Source of the DNA: Megaustenia siamemsis
Taxonomy: Eukaryota > Mollusca > Gastropoda > Stylommatophora > Ariophantidae
Direction of reading: 5' to 3'
Assembly (NCBI GenBank): GCA_032433765.1
Contig: JAVIAB010000041.1
Location: forward strand, 81,691,428 to 81,755,427
DNA length: 64,000 nt
Of the stretch, positions 1-13,240 are shown one piece after another. Under the pieces are notes generated by a model. It searched no databases. It worked only from the letters and a program-made list of their open reading frames with translations, and had not been told where the DNA came from. The position numbers were made by a program, and so were the translations under genes. How positions within the stretch are numbered: position 1 is the first letter of the stretch; the number at the start of each line of letters is the position of its first letter.

Positions 1-2102
1 GGGACTCCTAGCACACTTCTCTAGGTGGGCCTCCTAGCACACTTCTCTAGGTGGGACTCCTAACACACTTCTCTAGGTGGGACTTCTAGCACACTTCTCT
101 AGGTGGGACTATTAACACACTTCTCTAGGTGGGACTTCTAGCACGCTTCTCTAGGTGGGTCTCCTAACACACTTCTCTAGGTGGGACTCCTAGCACACTT
201 CTCTAGGTGGGACTCCTAGCACACTTCTCTAGGTGGACTCCTAGCACACTTCTCTAGGTGGGACTTCTAGCACACTTCTCTAGGTGGGACTTCTAGCACA
301 CTTCTCTAGGTGGGACTCCTAACACACTTCTCTAGGTGGGACTCCTAGCACACTTCTCTAGGTGGGACTCCTAGCACACTTCTCTAGGTGGGACTCCTAG
401 CACACTTCTCTAGGTGGGACTCCTAGCACACTTCTCTAGGTGGGACTATTAACACACTTCTCTAGGTGGGACTTCTAGCACACTTCTCTAGGTGGGTCTC
501 CTAACACACTTCTCTAGGTGGGACTCCTAGCACACTTCTCTAGGTGGGACTCCTAGCACACTTCTCTAGGTGCGACTCCTAGCACACCTCTCTAGGTGGG
601 ACTATTAACACACTTCTCTAGGTGGGACTTCTAGCACACTTCTCTAGGTGGGTCTCCTAACACACTTCTCTAGGTGGGACTTCTAGCACACTTCTCTAGG
701 TGGGACTATTAACACACTTCTCTAGGTGGGACTTCTAGCACGCTTCTATAGGTGGGTCTCCTAACACACTTCTCTAGGTGGGACTCCTAGCACACTTCTC
801 TAGGTGGGACTCCTAGCACACTTCTCTAGGTGGACTCCTAGCACACTTCTCTAGGTGGGACTTCTAGCACACTTCTCTAGGTGGGACTTCTAGCACACTT
901 CTCTAGGTGGGACTCCTAACACACTTCTCTAGGTGGGACTCCTAGCACACTTCTCTAGGTGGGACTCCTAGCACACTTTTCTAGGTGGGACTCCTAACAC
1001 ACTTCTCTAGGTGGGACTCCTAGCACACTTCTCTAGGTGGGACTTCTAGCACACTTCTCTAGGTGGGACTCCTAACACACTTCTCTAGGTGGGACTCCTA
1101 GCACACTTCTCTAGGTGGGACTCCTAGCACACTTCTCTAGGTGGGACTCCTAACACACTTCTCTAGGTGGGACTCCTAGCACACTTCTCTAGGTGGGACT
1201 CCTAGCACACTTCTCTAGGTGGGACTCCTAGCACACTTCTCTAGGTGGGACTCCTAGCACACTTCTCTAGGTGGGACTCCTAACACACTTCTCTAGGTGG
1301 GACTCCTAACACACTTCTCTAGGTGGGACTCCTAGCACACTTCTCTAGGTGGGTCTCCTAACACACTTCTCTAAGTGGGACTCCTAACACACTTCTCTAG
1401 GTGGGACTCCTAACACACTTCTCTAGGTGGGACTCCTATCACACTTCTCTAGGTGGGACTCCTAACACACTTCTCTAGGTGGGACTACTAACACACTTCT
1501 CTAGGTGGGACTCCTAACACACTTCTCTAGGTGGGACTCCTAACACACTTCTCTAGGTGGGACTCCTAACACACTTCTCTAGGTGGGACTCCTAACACAC
1601 TTCTCTAGGTGGGACTCCTATCACACTTCTCTAGGTGGGACTCCTAACACACTTCTCTAGGTGGGACTCGTAACACACTTCTCTAGGTGGGACTCCTAAC
1701 ACACTTCTCTAGGTGGGACTCCTATCACACTTCTCTAGGTGGGACTCCTAACACACTTCTCTAGGTGGGACTCCTATCACACTTCTCTAGGTGGGACTCC
1801 TAACACACTTCTCTAGGTGGGACTCCTATCACACTTCTCTAGGTGGGACTCCTATCACACTTCTCTAGGTGGGACTCCTAACACACTTCTCTAGGTGGGA
1901 CTCCTAACACACTTCTCTAGGTGGGACTCCTATCACACTTCTCTAGGTGGGACTCCTAACACACTTCTCTAGGTGGGACTCCTATCACACTTCTCTAGGT
2001 GGGACTCCTAACACACTTCTCTAGGTGGGACTCCTAACACACTTCTCTAGGTGGGACTCCTATCACACTTCTCTAGGTGGGACTCCTAACACACTTCTCT
2101 AG
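1..2102. repeat. Tandem array, 26-bp unit (about 81 copies, cut by window start)
   Basis: The unit is built on GGGACTCCTAGCACAC followed by TTCTCTAGGT. Left copies mostly carry TAGCACAC. From about 1380 rightward, TAACACAC and TATCACAC dominate and often alternate, so there are sequence subdomains. A composite block (ACTATTAACACAC, ACTTCTAGCAC, GTCTCCTAACACAC) recurs near 105, 445, 600 and 705, showing multi-unit amplification. The TAGCACAC form has an inverted repeat CCTAG...CTAGG in each unit. Confidence 0.97.
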
Positions 2103-2182
2103 TAGATACAAGAGGTAGCAGAGAGCGGGTAGCTACAGGAGGAGGCTGGGAGAAAGATGGAAGTCAGGATATGTTGGAGATT

Positions 2183-2660
2183 AGTGCATGTTTTAATCTT
2201 TCATGTGTGGGTGGATGTTTTAATCTTTCATGTGTGGGTGGATGTTTTAATCTTTCATGTGTGGGTGGAGGTTTTAATCTTTCATGTGTGGGTGGAGGTT
2301 TTAATCTTTCATGTGTGAGTGCAAGTTTTAATCTTAAATGTGTGAGTGCAAGTTTTAATCTTTCATGTGTGGGTGGAGGTTTTAATCTTTCATGTGTGAG
2401 TGCAAGTTTTAATCTTTCATGTGTGGGTGGAGGTTTTAATCTTTCATGTGTGAGTGCAAGTTTTAATCTTTCATGTGTGAGTGCAAGTTTTAATCTTTCA
2501 TGTGTGAGTGCAAGTTTTAATCTTTCATGTGTGAGTGCAAGTTTTAATCTTTCATGTGTGAGTGCAAGTTTTAATCTTTCATGAGTGAGTGCATGTTTTA
2601 ATCTTTCATGTGTGAGTGCAAGTTTTAATCTTTCATGTGTGGGTGGATGTTTTAATTTTT
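2183..2660. repeat. Tandem array, 27-bp unit (about 17 copies)
   Basis: The unit contains TTTTAATCTTTCATGTGTG followed by AGTGCAAG or GGTGGAGG/GGTGGATG. It is exactly nine codons long, so it reads open on both strands, for example FNLSCVSAS on the + strand. There is no splice or promoter context, so the frames are taken as artefacts. Confidence 0.95.
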
Positions 2661-2669
2661 TAATCTCCT

Positions 2670-4700
2670 CCCTCGATCTCACTCTCCCTTCATTACTTCT
2701 TTTTTCTCTCACTCCCTCCCTATCTCTAACCCTCAATCATTCTCTCTCCCTCCCCATCTTTCTCACCCCGTTTTCTCTCTGTTTCTCACTCTCAATGCCC
2801 CTCCCCTCTCTCTTCCTTCGTCTCTTTCACTCCCTCTGTCCCTCCCCTCTCCCTCCCCATCTCTCTCACCCCCTCTTTCTATATCTCTCTCTGTCCCTCT
2901 TTCTATATCTCTCTCTGTCCCTCCTCTGTCCCTCTTTCTATATCTCTCTCTGTCCCTCCTGTGTCCCTCTTTCTATATCTCTCTCTGTCCCTCCTGTGTC
3001 CCTCTTTCTATACCTCTCTCTGTCCCTCCTATGTCCCTCTTTCTATATCTCTCTCTTTCCCTCCTCTGTCCCTCTTTCTATATCTCTCTCTGTCCCTCCT
3101 GCGTCCCTCTTTCTATATCTCTCTCTCTGTCCCTCTTTCTATATCTCTCTCTGTCCCTCCTGTGTCCCTCTTTCTATACCTCTCTCTGTCCCTCCTATGT
3201 CCCTCTTTCTATACCTCTCTCTGTCCCTCCTATGTCCCTCTTTCTATACCTCTCTCTGTCCCTCCTATGTCCCTCTTTCTATACCTCTCTCTGTCCCTCC
3301 TATGTCCCTCTTTCTATATCTCTCTCTGTCCCTCCTATGTCCCTCTTTCTATACCTCTCTCTGTCCCTCCTATGTCCCTCTTTCTATACCTCTCTCTGTC
3401 CCTCGTGTGTCCCTCTTTCTATATCTCTCTCTGTCCCTCCTGTGTCCCTCTTTCTATACCTCTCTCTGTCCCTCCTCTGTCCCTCTTTCTATATCTCTCT
3501 CTGTGTCCCTCTTTCTATATCTCTCTCTGTCCCTCCTGCGTCCCTCTTTCTATATCTCTCTCTGTCCCTCTTTCTATATCTCTCTCTGTCCCTCCTGTGC
3601 CCCTCTTTCTATACCTCTCTCTGTCCCTCCTATGTCCCTCTTTCTATACCTCTCTCTGTCCCTCCTATGTCCCTCTTTCTATACCTCTCTCTGTCCCTCC
3701 TGTGTCCCTCTTTCTATACCTCTCTCTGTCCCTCCTGTGTCCCTCTTTCTATATCTCTCTCTGTCCCTCCTGTGTCCCTCTTTCTATATCTCTCTCTGTC
3801 CCTCCTGTGTCCCTCTTTCTATATCTCTCTCTGTCCCTCCTGTGTCCCTCTTTCTATATCTCTCTCTGTCCCTCCTGTGTCCCTCTTTCTATATCTCTCT
3901 CTGTCCCTCCTATGTCCCTCTTTCTATATCTCTCTCTGTCCCTCCTGTGTCCCTCTTTCTATACCTCTCTCTGTCCCTCCTGTGTCCCTCTTTCTATATC
4001 TCTCTCTGTCCCTCCTGTGTCCCTCTTTCTATATCTCTCTCTGTCCCTCCTGTGTCCCTCTTTCTATACCTCTCTCTGTCCCTCCTGTCTCCCTCTTTCT
4101 ATATCTCTCTCTGTCCCTCCTATGTCCCTCTTTCTATATCTCTCTCTGTCCCTCCTGTGTCCCTCTTTCGATATCTCTCTCTGTCCCTCCTGTGTCCCTC
4201 TTTCTATACCTCTCTCTATCCCTCCTGTGTCCCTCTTTCTATACCTCTCTCTGTCCCTCCTCTGTCCCTCTTTCTATATCTCTCTCTGTCCCTCCTGTGT
4301 CCCTCTTTCTATACCTCTCTCTGTCCCTCCTCTGTCCCTCTTTCTATATCTCTCTCTGTCCCTCCTGTGTCCCTCTTTCTATACCTCTCTCTGTCCCTCC
4401 TCTGTCCCTCTTTCTATATCTCTCTCTGTCCCTCCTGTGTCCCTCTTTCTATATCTCTCTCTGTCCCTCCTCTGTCCCTCTTTCTATACCTCTCTCTGTC
4501 CCTCTTTCTATACCTCTCTCTGTCCCTCCTATGTCCCTCTTTCTATACCTCTCTCTGTCCCTCCTGTGTCCCTCTTTCTATACCTCTCTCTGTCCCTCCT
4601 CTGTCCCTCTTTCTATATCTCTCTCTGTCCCTCCTGTGTCCCTCTTTCTATATCTCTCTCTGTCCATCCTCTCTCCCCTCCTTCACTTTCTATTTGTCTC
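2670..4700. repeat. Pyrimidine-rich tandem array, 35-bp unit (about 50 copies)
   Basis: The core runs from about 2870 to 4662. The unit is TCTCTCTCTGTCCCTCC then TGTGTCCCTCTTTCTATA, with TATACC/TATATC and TGTGTCC/TATGTCC/TCTGTCC variants, and some shortened units lacking the CTCCTNTGTCC segment. A related but irregular C/T-rich stretch lies at 2670-2870. Since 35 is not a multiple of three and the unit has no stop in any + frame, all three + frames stay open for 590-745 codons. These are not credible proteins. Confidence 0.95.
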
Positions 4701-5413
4701 CTTCTCCATCTGTCCGTACTCATCACGCAATCACTCCCCCCCCCCCACATACTTGTCTATCCCCTCACAAACCTCCACGCTACCTCAAAGCAACCAAGGT
4801 CACGCTTTCTAATCCTCCCTAACACGTGACTAACAATTCTCACCTGCTGTGACGTCATCAACGTCCAACAACTCTGCCTGAGACCTCCTCCATAGACCAG
4901 CCCTTGAAGTGGTCCCCCTGATCTGTTTAATATCCACTTGTCTCCATTACCGTGACCTTCTCCTTCCTAAATATTGACAAGAGATTTATCGACACCTTCC
5001 CCTGGCAGTGGCAGCAAAGTTTGTATTTGCATAAAGACTTTGTCTGGCGCTCCACATTTCAATATTCGATCTACCCCCAGCTAGATACAATGCGCTAATC
5101 AATAGCTGGAGATCGATGCATCTAACGGCCGATAAACAAACAACAGTTTTAGAGCCGGAAATGAAATGGCGACAACTTTTAAAGTGCTGAAACAATCAAC
5201 ATTTCGTTAAAACACACACACACACTCACATAACAACCCGTAGATACTATTCTGGAGGTTGACTTTTATTCTTTCTGCTTGATTCCACAAATCGATCAAC
5301 ATATTCGCCTGCTCTTGCTGGGTGTCAACCATATTTGTCTGTGAGATGGGAGACCAAGTGAAGTACTTTCTGTCTCCATCAAACAACAACCACGTAACAT
5401 ACATTTCTGTTAA
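4701..5413. other. Low-copy stretch, no gene recognised
   Basis: Here C-rich sequence grades into mixed, non-repetitive DNA, with a short (CA)n run near 5212-5226. Short open frames on the - strand (4986-5195 and 5207-5479) have no recognisable homology. The latter overlaps the tail of RTE relic 1. No splice-consistent exon for the downstream gene could be identified. Confidence 0.5.
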
Positions 5414-6172
5414 CATCATCATCAAGTACCGGGCCTGCTGGCGTAGGTGATCATGTCTCTCCACAATTTTCGATCTCAACAGTTATTTATCATTTCTGTT
5501 GTTGATCTTCTGCCAAGCCGTTCTCTTAAGCTGTCTGGTATTTTTTCTCTTTGCTTCCCTCTATCTCTTCGTCCCTCAATTTTTCCAGTTGTTACAATAT
5601 ATTCCAGTTGTTCCCTTCTCATTACATGGCCAAAAAATGATGATTGCTTCTTCCTAATATTGGAAATTAGCTCTCTTTTTGCTTTGACCTCTCTCAGAAT
5701 TACTCTTCTTAGCTGTCCATGGTATTCTCAATATTCTTCTGTAAAACCACATTTCTACAGCCTCCAGTGATTTTCTTGTTTGCTGTCATATTGTCCATGA
5801 TGCACATCCGTATGTTAAGACTGGCTCTACATAACATTTAAGAACTCTTTTTCTTGTTTCTATTGTCAAAAATGGATTGCATAGTATGTTCCTCATTTTT
5901 TGGAAAGCTGCTTTTGCCTGAGCCATTCTGCATCTCACCTCTTTTGTACATCTTTCGTCTGAGGTTAACAAAGTTCCCAAATATTTAAATTCATTTACCT
6001 GTTTTAATATTGTTCCACTTGTCTTTATTTTGTACTGAGGTGATGTCTTTTTCTTTGTTGTTACCATTACCTCTGTCTTTCTGCTATTAAGGCTGAGTCC
6101 TTTATTTTTGCTTTCTTTCACTATAATGTCTAACATTTCTTGTAACTCATTTTCACTTTCTGTTAACTGCCG
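5414..6172 (-). mobile_element. RTE relic 1: 5'-truncated non-LTR retrotransposon (RT C-terminal part and 3' tail)
   Basis: On the - strand, 5786-6172 encodes the end of a reverse transcriptase: ENELQEMLDIIVKESKNKG, LSLNSRKTEVMV, FKYLGTLLTSD and YVEPVLTYGCASWTI. A stop after SWTI and frame changes interrupt the rest, where RRILRIPWTAKKSN is still readable. The catalytic YADD region is missing because the copy starts just after it. The 3' end is a short ATG/GAT run (CATCATCATC on the + strand at 5415-5424), typical of RTE-type tails. It is more diverged from relics 2 and 3 than they are from each other. The clade call is from memory. The copy is dead. Confidence 0.8.
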
Positions 6173-6284
6173 TGAGATATTTGCGTTCAAATCTGTGACA
6201 CGTCTCTTGTTTAGGTCAACAGCTGAAATACTAGTTACTGTATCCGTGATATATGAATTCGTTCGGTAAAAAGTGACATTCTTG

Positions 6285-7804
6285 TCATATCTCACAGTAA
6301 TCTAACTATACTCATCATGTCTCACAGTAATCTAACTATACTCATCATGTCTCACAGTAATCTAACTATACTCATCATGTCTCACAGTAATCTAACTATA
6401 CTCATCATGTCTCACAGTAATCTAACTATACTCATCATGTCTCACAGTAATCTAACTATACTCATGTATCTCACAGTAATCGAACTATACTCATGTATCT
6501 CACAGTAATCGAACTATACTCATGTATCTCACAGTAATCTAACTATACTCATCATGTCTCAAAGTAATCTAACTATACTCATCATGTCTCACAGTAATCT
6601 AACTATACTCATGTATCTCACAGTAATCTAACTATACTCATGTATCTCACAGTAATCTAACTATACTCATGTATCTCACAGTAATCTAACTATACTCATG
6701 TATCTCACAGCAATCGAACTATACTCATGTCTCACAGTAATCTAACTATACTCATCATGTCTCACAGTAATCTAACTATACTCATGTATCTCACAGTAAT
6801 CGAACTATACTCATGTCTCACAGTAATCGAACTATACTCATCATGTCTCACAGTAATCTAACTATACTCATCATGTCTCACAGTAATCTAACTATACTCA
6901 TCATATCTCACAGTAATCGAACTATACTCATCATGTCTCACAGTAATCTAACTATACTCATCATGTCTCACAGTAATCTAACTATACTCATCATGTCTCA
7001 CAGTAATCTAACTATACTCATCATGTCTCATAGTAATCTAACTATACTCATGTCTCACAGTAATCGAACTATACTCATGTATCTCACAGTAATCTAACTA
7101 TACTCATGTATCTCACAGTAATCGAACTATACTCATCATGTCTCACAGTAATCTAACTATACTCATCATGTCTCACAGTAATCTAACTATACTCATCATG
7201 TCTCACAGTAATCTAACTATACTCATCATGTCTCACAGTAATCTAACTATACTCATGTCTCACAGTAATCGAACTATACTCATCATGTCTCACAGTAATC
7301 TAACTATACTCATCATGTCTCACAGTAATCTAACTATACTCATCATGTCTCACAGTAATCTAACTATACTCATCATGTCTCACAGTAATCTAACTATACT
7401 CATGTCTCACAGTAATCGAACTATACTCATCATGTCTCACAGTAATCTAACTATACTCATCGTGTCTCACAGTAATCTAACTATACTCATCATGTCTCAC
7501 AGTAATCTAACTATACTCATCATGTCTCACAGTAATCTAACTATACTCATCATGTCTCACAGTAATCTAACTATACTCATGTCTCACAGTAATCGAACTA
7601 TACTCATCATGTCTCACAGTAATCTAACTATACTCATCGTGTCTCACAGTAATCTAACTATACTCATCATGTCTCACAGTAATCTAACTATACTCATCAT
7701 GTCTCACAGTAATCGAACTATACTCATCATGTCTCACAGTAATCTAACTATACTCATGTCTCACAGTAATCTAACTATACTCATGTCTCACAGTAATCTA
7801 ACTA
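6285..7804. repeat. Tandem array, 30-bp unit with 27/29-bp variants (about 52 copies)
   Basis: The unit reads TCATGTCTCACAGTAATCTA then ACTATACTCA. It occurs as a 30-mer, a 27-mer lacking one CAT/TCA step, and a 29-mer with TGTATCTC. GAACTATA replaces TAACTATA in scattered units. Mixed blocks recur from 7138 to 7740, indicating multi-unit duplication. The 30- and 27-bp forms preserve a MSHSNLTILI-type frame by length alone. Confidence 0.96.
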
Positions 7805-10728
7805 ATTGAAGAGATAACAGGTGAAAGAAGTAAATGAGATCAATTGAAGAGATAACAGAAGAGAGAAGTAAATAAGATCAATTGAAGAGATAACAGAAGA
7901 GAGAAGTAAATAAGATCAATTGAAGAGATAACAGAAGAGAGAAGTAAATAAGATCAATTGAAGAGATAACAGAAGAGAGAAGTAAATGAGATTAATTGAA
8001 GAGATAACAGGAGAGAAGTAAATGAGATTAATTGAAGAGATAACAGGTGAGAGAAGTAAATGCGATCAATTGAAGAGATAACAGAAGAGAGAAGTAAATA
8101 AGATCAATTGAAGAGATAACAGAAGAGAGAAGTAAATGAGATTAATTGAAGAGATAACAGGAGAGAAGTAAATGAGATAAATTGAAGAGATAACAGGTGA
8201 GAGAAGTAAATGAGATCAACTGAAGAGATAACAGAAGAGAGAAGTAAATGAGATCAATTGAAGAGATTACAGAAGAGAGAAGTAAATGAGATCAATTGAA
8301 GAGATAACAGAAGAGAGAAGTAAATAAGATCAATTGAAGAGATAACAGAAGAGAGAAGTAAATAAGATCAATTGAAGAGATAACAGAAGAGAGAAGTAAA
8401 TAAGATCAATTGAAGAGATAACAGAAGAGAGAAGTAAATAAGATCAATTGAAGAGATAACAGAAGAGAGAAGTAAATAAGATCAATTGAAGAGATAACAG
8501 AAGAGAGAAGTAAATAAGATCAATTGAAGAGATAACAGAAGAGAGAAGTAAATGCGATTAATTGAAGAGATAACAGGAGAGAAGTAAATGGGATTAATTG
8601 AAGAGATAACAGGTGAGAGAAGTAAATGCGATCAATTGAAGAGATAACAGAAGAGAGAAGTAAATAAGATCAATTGAAGAGATAACAGAAGAGAGAAGTA
8701 AATGAGATTAATTGAAGAGATAACAGGAGAGAAGTAAATGGGATTAATTGAAGAGATAACAGGTGAGAGAAGTAAATGCGATCAATTGAAGAGGTAACAG
8801 AAGAGAGAAGTAAATAAGATCAATTGAAGAGATAACAGAAGAGAGAAGTAAATGAGATTAATTGAAGAGATAACAGGAGAGAAGTAAATGAGATAAATTG
8901 AAGAGATAACAGGTGAGAGAAGTAAATGAGATCAATTGAAGAGATAACAGAAGAGAGAAGTAAATGAGATCAATTGAAGAGATAACAGGGGAGAGAAGTA
9001 AATGCGATCAATTGAAGAGATAACAGGTGAGAGAAGTAAATGAGATCAATTGAAGAGATAACAGGAGAGAAGTAAATGAGATAAATTGAAGAGATAACAG
9101 GAGAGAAGTAAATGAGATAAATTGAAGAGATAACAGGAGAGAAGTAAATGAGATCAATTGAAGAGATAACAGGTGAGAGAAGTAAATGAGATCAATTGAA
9201 GAGAATACAGAAGAGAGAAGTAAATGAGATCAATTGAAGAGATAACAGGAGAGAAGTAAATTAGATAAATTGAAGAGATAACAGGAGAGAGGTAAATGAG
9301 ATAAATTGAAGAGATAACAGGAGAGAAGTAAATGAGATCAATTGAAGAGATAACAGGAGAGAAGTAAATGAGATAAATTGAAGAGATAACAGGAGAGAGG
9401 TAAATGAGATAAATTGAAGAGATAACAGGAGAGAAGTAAATGAGATTAATTGAAGAGATAACAGGAGAGAAGTAAATGAGATTAATTGAAGAGATAACAG
9501 GAGAGAAGTAAATGAGATAAATTGAAGAGATAACAGGAGAGAGGTAAATTAGATAAATTGAAGAGATAACAGGAGAGAAGTAAATAAGATTAATTGAAGA
9601 GACAACAGGAGAGAAGTAAATAAGATAAATTGAAGAGATAACAGGAGAGAAGTAAATGAGATTAATTGAAGAGATAACAGAAGAGAGAAGTAAATGAGAT
9701 AAATTGAAGAGATAACAGGAGAGAAGTAAATGCGATCAATTGAAGAGATAACAGGTGAGAGAAGTAAATGAGATCAATTGAAGAGATAATAGGGGAGAGA
9801 AGTAAATGAGATAAATTGAAGAGATAACAGGAGAGAAGTAAATGAGATCAATATGAAGAGGTAACGTGAGAGAGAAGTAAATGAGATCAATTGAAGAGAT
9901 AACAGGAAAGAGAAGTAAATTCGATCAATTGAAGAGATAACAGAAGAGAGAAGTAAATGCGATCAATTGAAGAGATAACAGAAGAGAGAAGTAAATGCGA
10001 TCAATTGAAGAGATAACAGGAGAGAGAAGTAAATGAGATCAATTGAAGAGATAACAGAAGAGAGAAGTAAATGTGATCAATTGAAGAGATAACAGGAGAT
10101 AGAAGTAAATGAGATCAATTGAAGAGATAACAGAAGAGAGAAGTAAATGCGATCAATTGAAGAGATAACAGGAGAGAGAAGTAAATGAGATCAATTGAAG
10201 AGATAACAGGAAAGAGAAGTAAATTCGATCAATTGAAGAGATAACAGAAGAGAGAAGTAAATGCGATCAATTGAAGAGATAACAGAAGAGAGAAGTAAAT
10301 GCGATCAATTGAAGAGATAACAGGAGAGAGAAGTAAATGAGATCAATTGAAGAGATAACAGAAGAGAGAAGTAAATGTGATCAATTGAAGAGATAACAGG
10401 AGATAGAAGTAAATGAGATCAATTGAAGAGATAACAGAAGAGAGAAGTAAATGCGATCAATTGAAGAGATAACAGGAGAGAGAAGTAAATGAGATCAATT
10501 GAAGAGATAACAGAAGAGAGAAGTAAATGTGATTAATTGAAGAGATAACAGAAGAGAGAAGTAAATGAGATAAATTGAAGAGATAACAGAAGAGAGAAGT
10601 AAATGCGATCAATTGAAGAGATAACAGGAGAGAGAAGTAAATGAGATCAATTGAAGAGATAACAGAAGAGAGAAGTAAATGCGATCAATTGAAGAGATAA
10701 CAGAAGAGAGAAGTAAATGAGATCAATG
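7805..10728. repeat. Purine-rich tandem array, 38-bp unit with 36-bp variants (about 77 copies)
   Basis: The unit is AATTGAAGAGATAACAG then AAGAGAGAAGTAAATGAGATC. Shorter units have CAGGAGAGAAG. The 36-bp form is concentrated around 9060-9720 and the 38-bp form on both sides. A block starting at AACAGGAAAG (9901) recurs at 10205, an offset of 304 bp (8 units). Confidence 0.96.
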
Positions 10729-10770
10729 AGACGCAAAGTTGAACCATGTCTTTGACTGCCTGAAGTGTAG

Positions 10771-13240
10771 TGACGTTTATCCAGTTCTTTGTCCAAGTGA
10801 AACATAATGACATATATCCAGTTCTTTGAGCAAGTGAAACATAATGACGTATATCCAGTTCTATGACCAAGTGAAACATAATGACATATATCCAGTTCTT
10901 TGAGCAAGTGAAACATAATGACGTATATCCAGTTCTTTGACCAAGTGAAACATAATGACATATATCCAGTTCTTTGAGCAAGTGAAACATAATGACGTAT
11001 ATCCAGTTCTTTGACCAAGTGAAATATAATGACATATATCCAGTTCTTTGACCAAGTGAAATATAAAGACGTATATCCAGTTCTATGACCAAGTGAAACA
11101 TAATGACGTGTATCCAGTTCTTTGTCCAAGTAAAACATAATGACGTATATCCAGTTCTTTGAGCAAGTAAAACATAATGACGTATATCCAGTTCTTTGAG
11201 CATATAAAACATAATGACATATATCCAGTTCTTTGAGCAAGTAAAACATAATGACGTATATCCAGTTCTTTGAGCAAGTAAAACATAATGACATATATCC
11301 AGTTCTTTGACCAAGTAAAACAAATGACGTATATCCAGTTCTTTGACCAAGTAAAACATAATGACATATATCCAGTTCTTTGAGCAAGTGAAACATAATG
11401 ACATATATCCAGTTCTTTGATCAAGTGAAACATAATGACATATATCCAGTTCTTTGAGCAAGTGAAACATAATGACATATATCCAGTTCTTTGACCCAGT
11501 AAAACATAATGACATATATCCAGTTCTTTGAGCAAGTGAAACATAATGACATATATCCAGTTCTTTGAGCAAGTGAAACATAATGACGTTTATCCAGTTC
11601 TTTGACCAAGTAAAACATAATGACATATATCCAGTTCTTTGACCAAGTAAAACATAATGGCGTATATCCAGTTCTTTGAGCAAGTAAAACATAATGACAT
11701 ATATCCAGTTCTTTGACCAAGTAAAACAAATGACGTATATCCAGTTCTTTGACCAAGTAAAACATAATGACATATATCCAGTTCTTTGATCAAGTGAAAC
11801 ATAATGACATCTATCCAGTTCTTTGAGCAAGTGAAACATAATGACATATATCCAGTTTTTTGACCAAGTAAAACATAATGACATATATCCAGTTCTTTGA
11901 CCAAGTAAAACATAATGACATATATCCAGTTCTTTGACCAAGTAAAACATAATGACGTATATCCAGTTCTTTGACCAAGTGAAACATATTTACATATATA
12001 CAGTTCTTTGAGCAAGTGAAACATAATGACATATATCCAGTTCTTTGACCAAGTAAAACATAATGACATATATCCAGTTCTTTGAGCAAGTGAAACATAA
12101 TGACATATATCCAGTTCTTTGAGCATATAAAACATAATGACATATATCCAGTTCTTTGACCAAGTAAAACATAATGACGTATATCCATTTCTTTGAGCAA
12201 GTGAAACATAATGACATATATCCAGTTCTTTGACCAAGTAAAACATAATGACGTATATCCAGTTCTTTGACCAAGTAAAACATAATGACGTATATCCAGT
12301 TCTATGACCAAGTGAAACATAATGACATATATCCAGTTCTTTGAGCAAGTGAAACATAATGACATATATCCAGTTCTTTGAGCAAGTGAAACATAATGAC
12401 ATATATCCAGTTCTTTGACCAAGTGAAACATAATGACATATATCCAGTTCTTTGAGCAAGTGAAACATAATGACATATATCCAGTTCTTTGTCCAAGTAA
12501 AACATAATGACATATATCCAGTTCTTTGACCAAGTAACACATAATGACATATATCCAGTTCTTTGACCAAGTAAAACATAATGACGTATATCCAGTTCTT
12601 TGACCAAGTGAAACATAATGACATATATCCAGTTCTTTGTGCAAGTGAAACATAATGACATATATCCAGTTCTTTGACCAAGTGAAACATAATGACGTAT
12701 ATCCAGTTCTTTGAGCATATAAAACATAATGACATATATCCAGTTCTTTGACCAAGTAAAACATAATGACGTATATCCATTTCTTTGAGCAAGTGAAACA
12801 TAATGACATATATCCAGTTCTTTGAGCAAGTGAAACATAATGACATATATCCAGTTCTTTGATCAAGTGAAACATAATGACATATATCCAGTTCTTTGAG
12901 CAAGTGAAACATATTGACATATATCCAGTTCTTTGACCCAGTAAAACATAATGACATATATCCAGTTCTTTGAGCAAGTGAAACATAATGACATATATCC
13001 AGTTCTTTGAACAAGTGAAGCATAATTACGTTTATCCAGTTCATTGAACAAGTGAAGCATAATTACGTTTATCCAGTTCTTTGAACAAGTGAAGCATAGT
13101 GACGTTTATCCAATTCTTGACCAAGTGAAACATAATGACGTTTATCCAGTTATTTGAACACGTGAGGCATAATGACGTTTATCCAGTTCTTAGAGCAAGT
13201 GAAACATAGTGACGTTTATCCAGTTCTTTGAGCAAGTGAA
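10771..13240. repeat. Tandem array, 37-bp unit (about 66 copies)
   Basis: The unit is CATATATCCAGTTCTTTGA then CCAAGTGAAACATAATGA. Main variables are CATATATCC/CGTATATCC, GACCAAG/GAGCAAG and GTGAAAC/GTAAAAC. Units at both ends carry CGTTTATCC and are the most diverged, while the centre is homogenised. All three - strand frames stay open for hundreds of codons because the unit lacks stops and is not a multiple of three. These frames are not treated as genes. Confidence 0.96.

Noticed and set aside
2585..4822. 745-, 622- and 593-codon + strand frames as membrane or Ser/Leu/Pro-rich proteins
   Set aside because: They are three overlapping readings of the same stop-free 35-bp repeat. No start context, splicing or homology.
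5786..6295. Intact reverse transcriptase gene
   Set aside because: The frame starts after the catalytic YADD region, contains a stop after SWTI and later frame changes; it is a dead fragment.
10647..13060. Multiple - strand frames of 100-484 codons with repeated ELDICHYV-type units
   Set aside because: Same 37-bp unit read in three frames; a real repeat protein would favour one frame and show codon-position bias.
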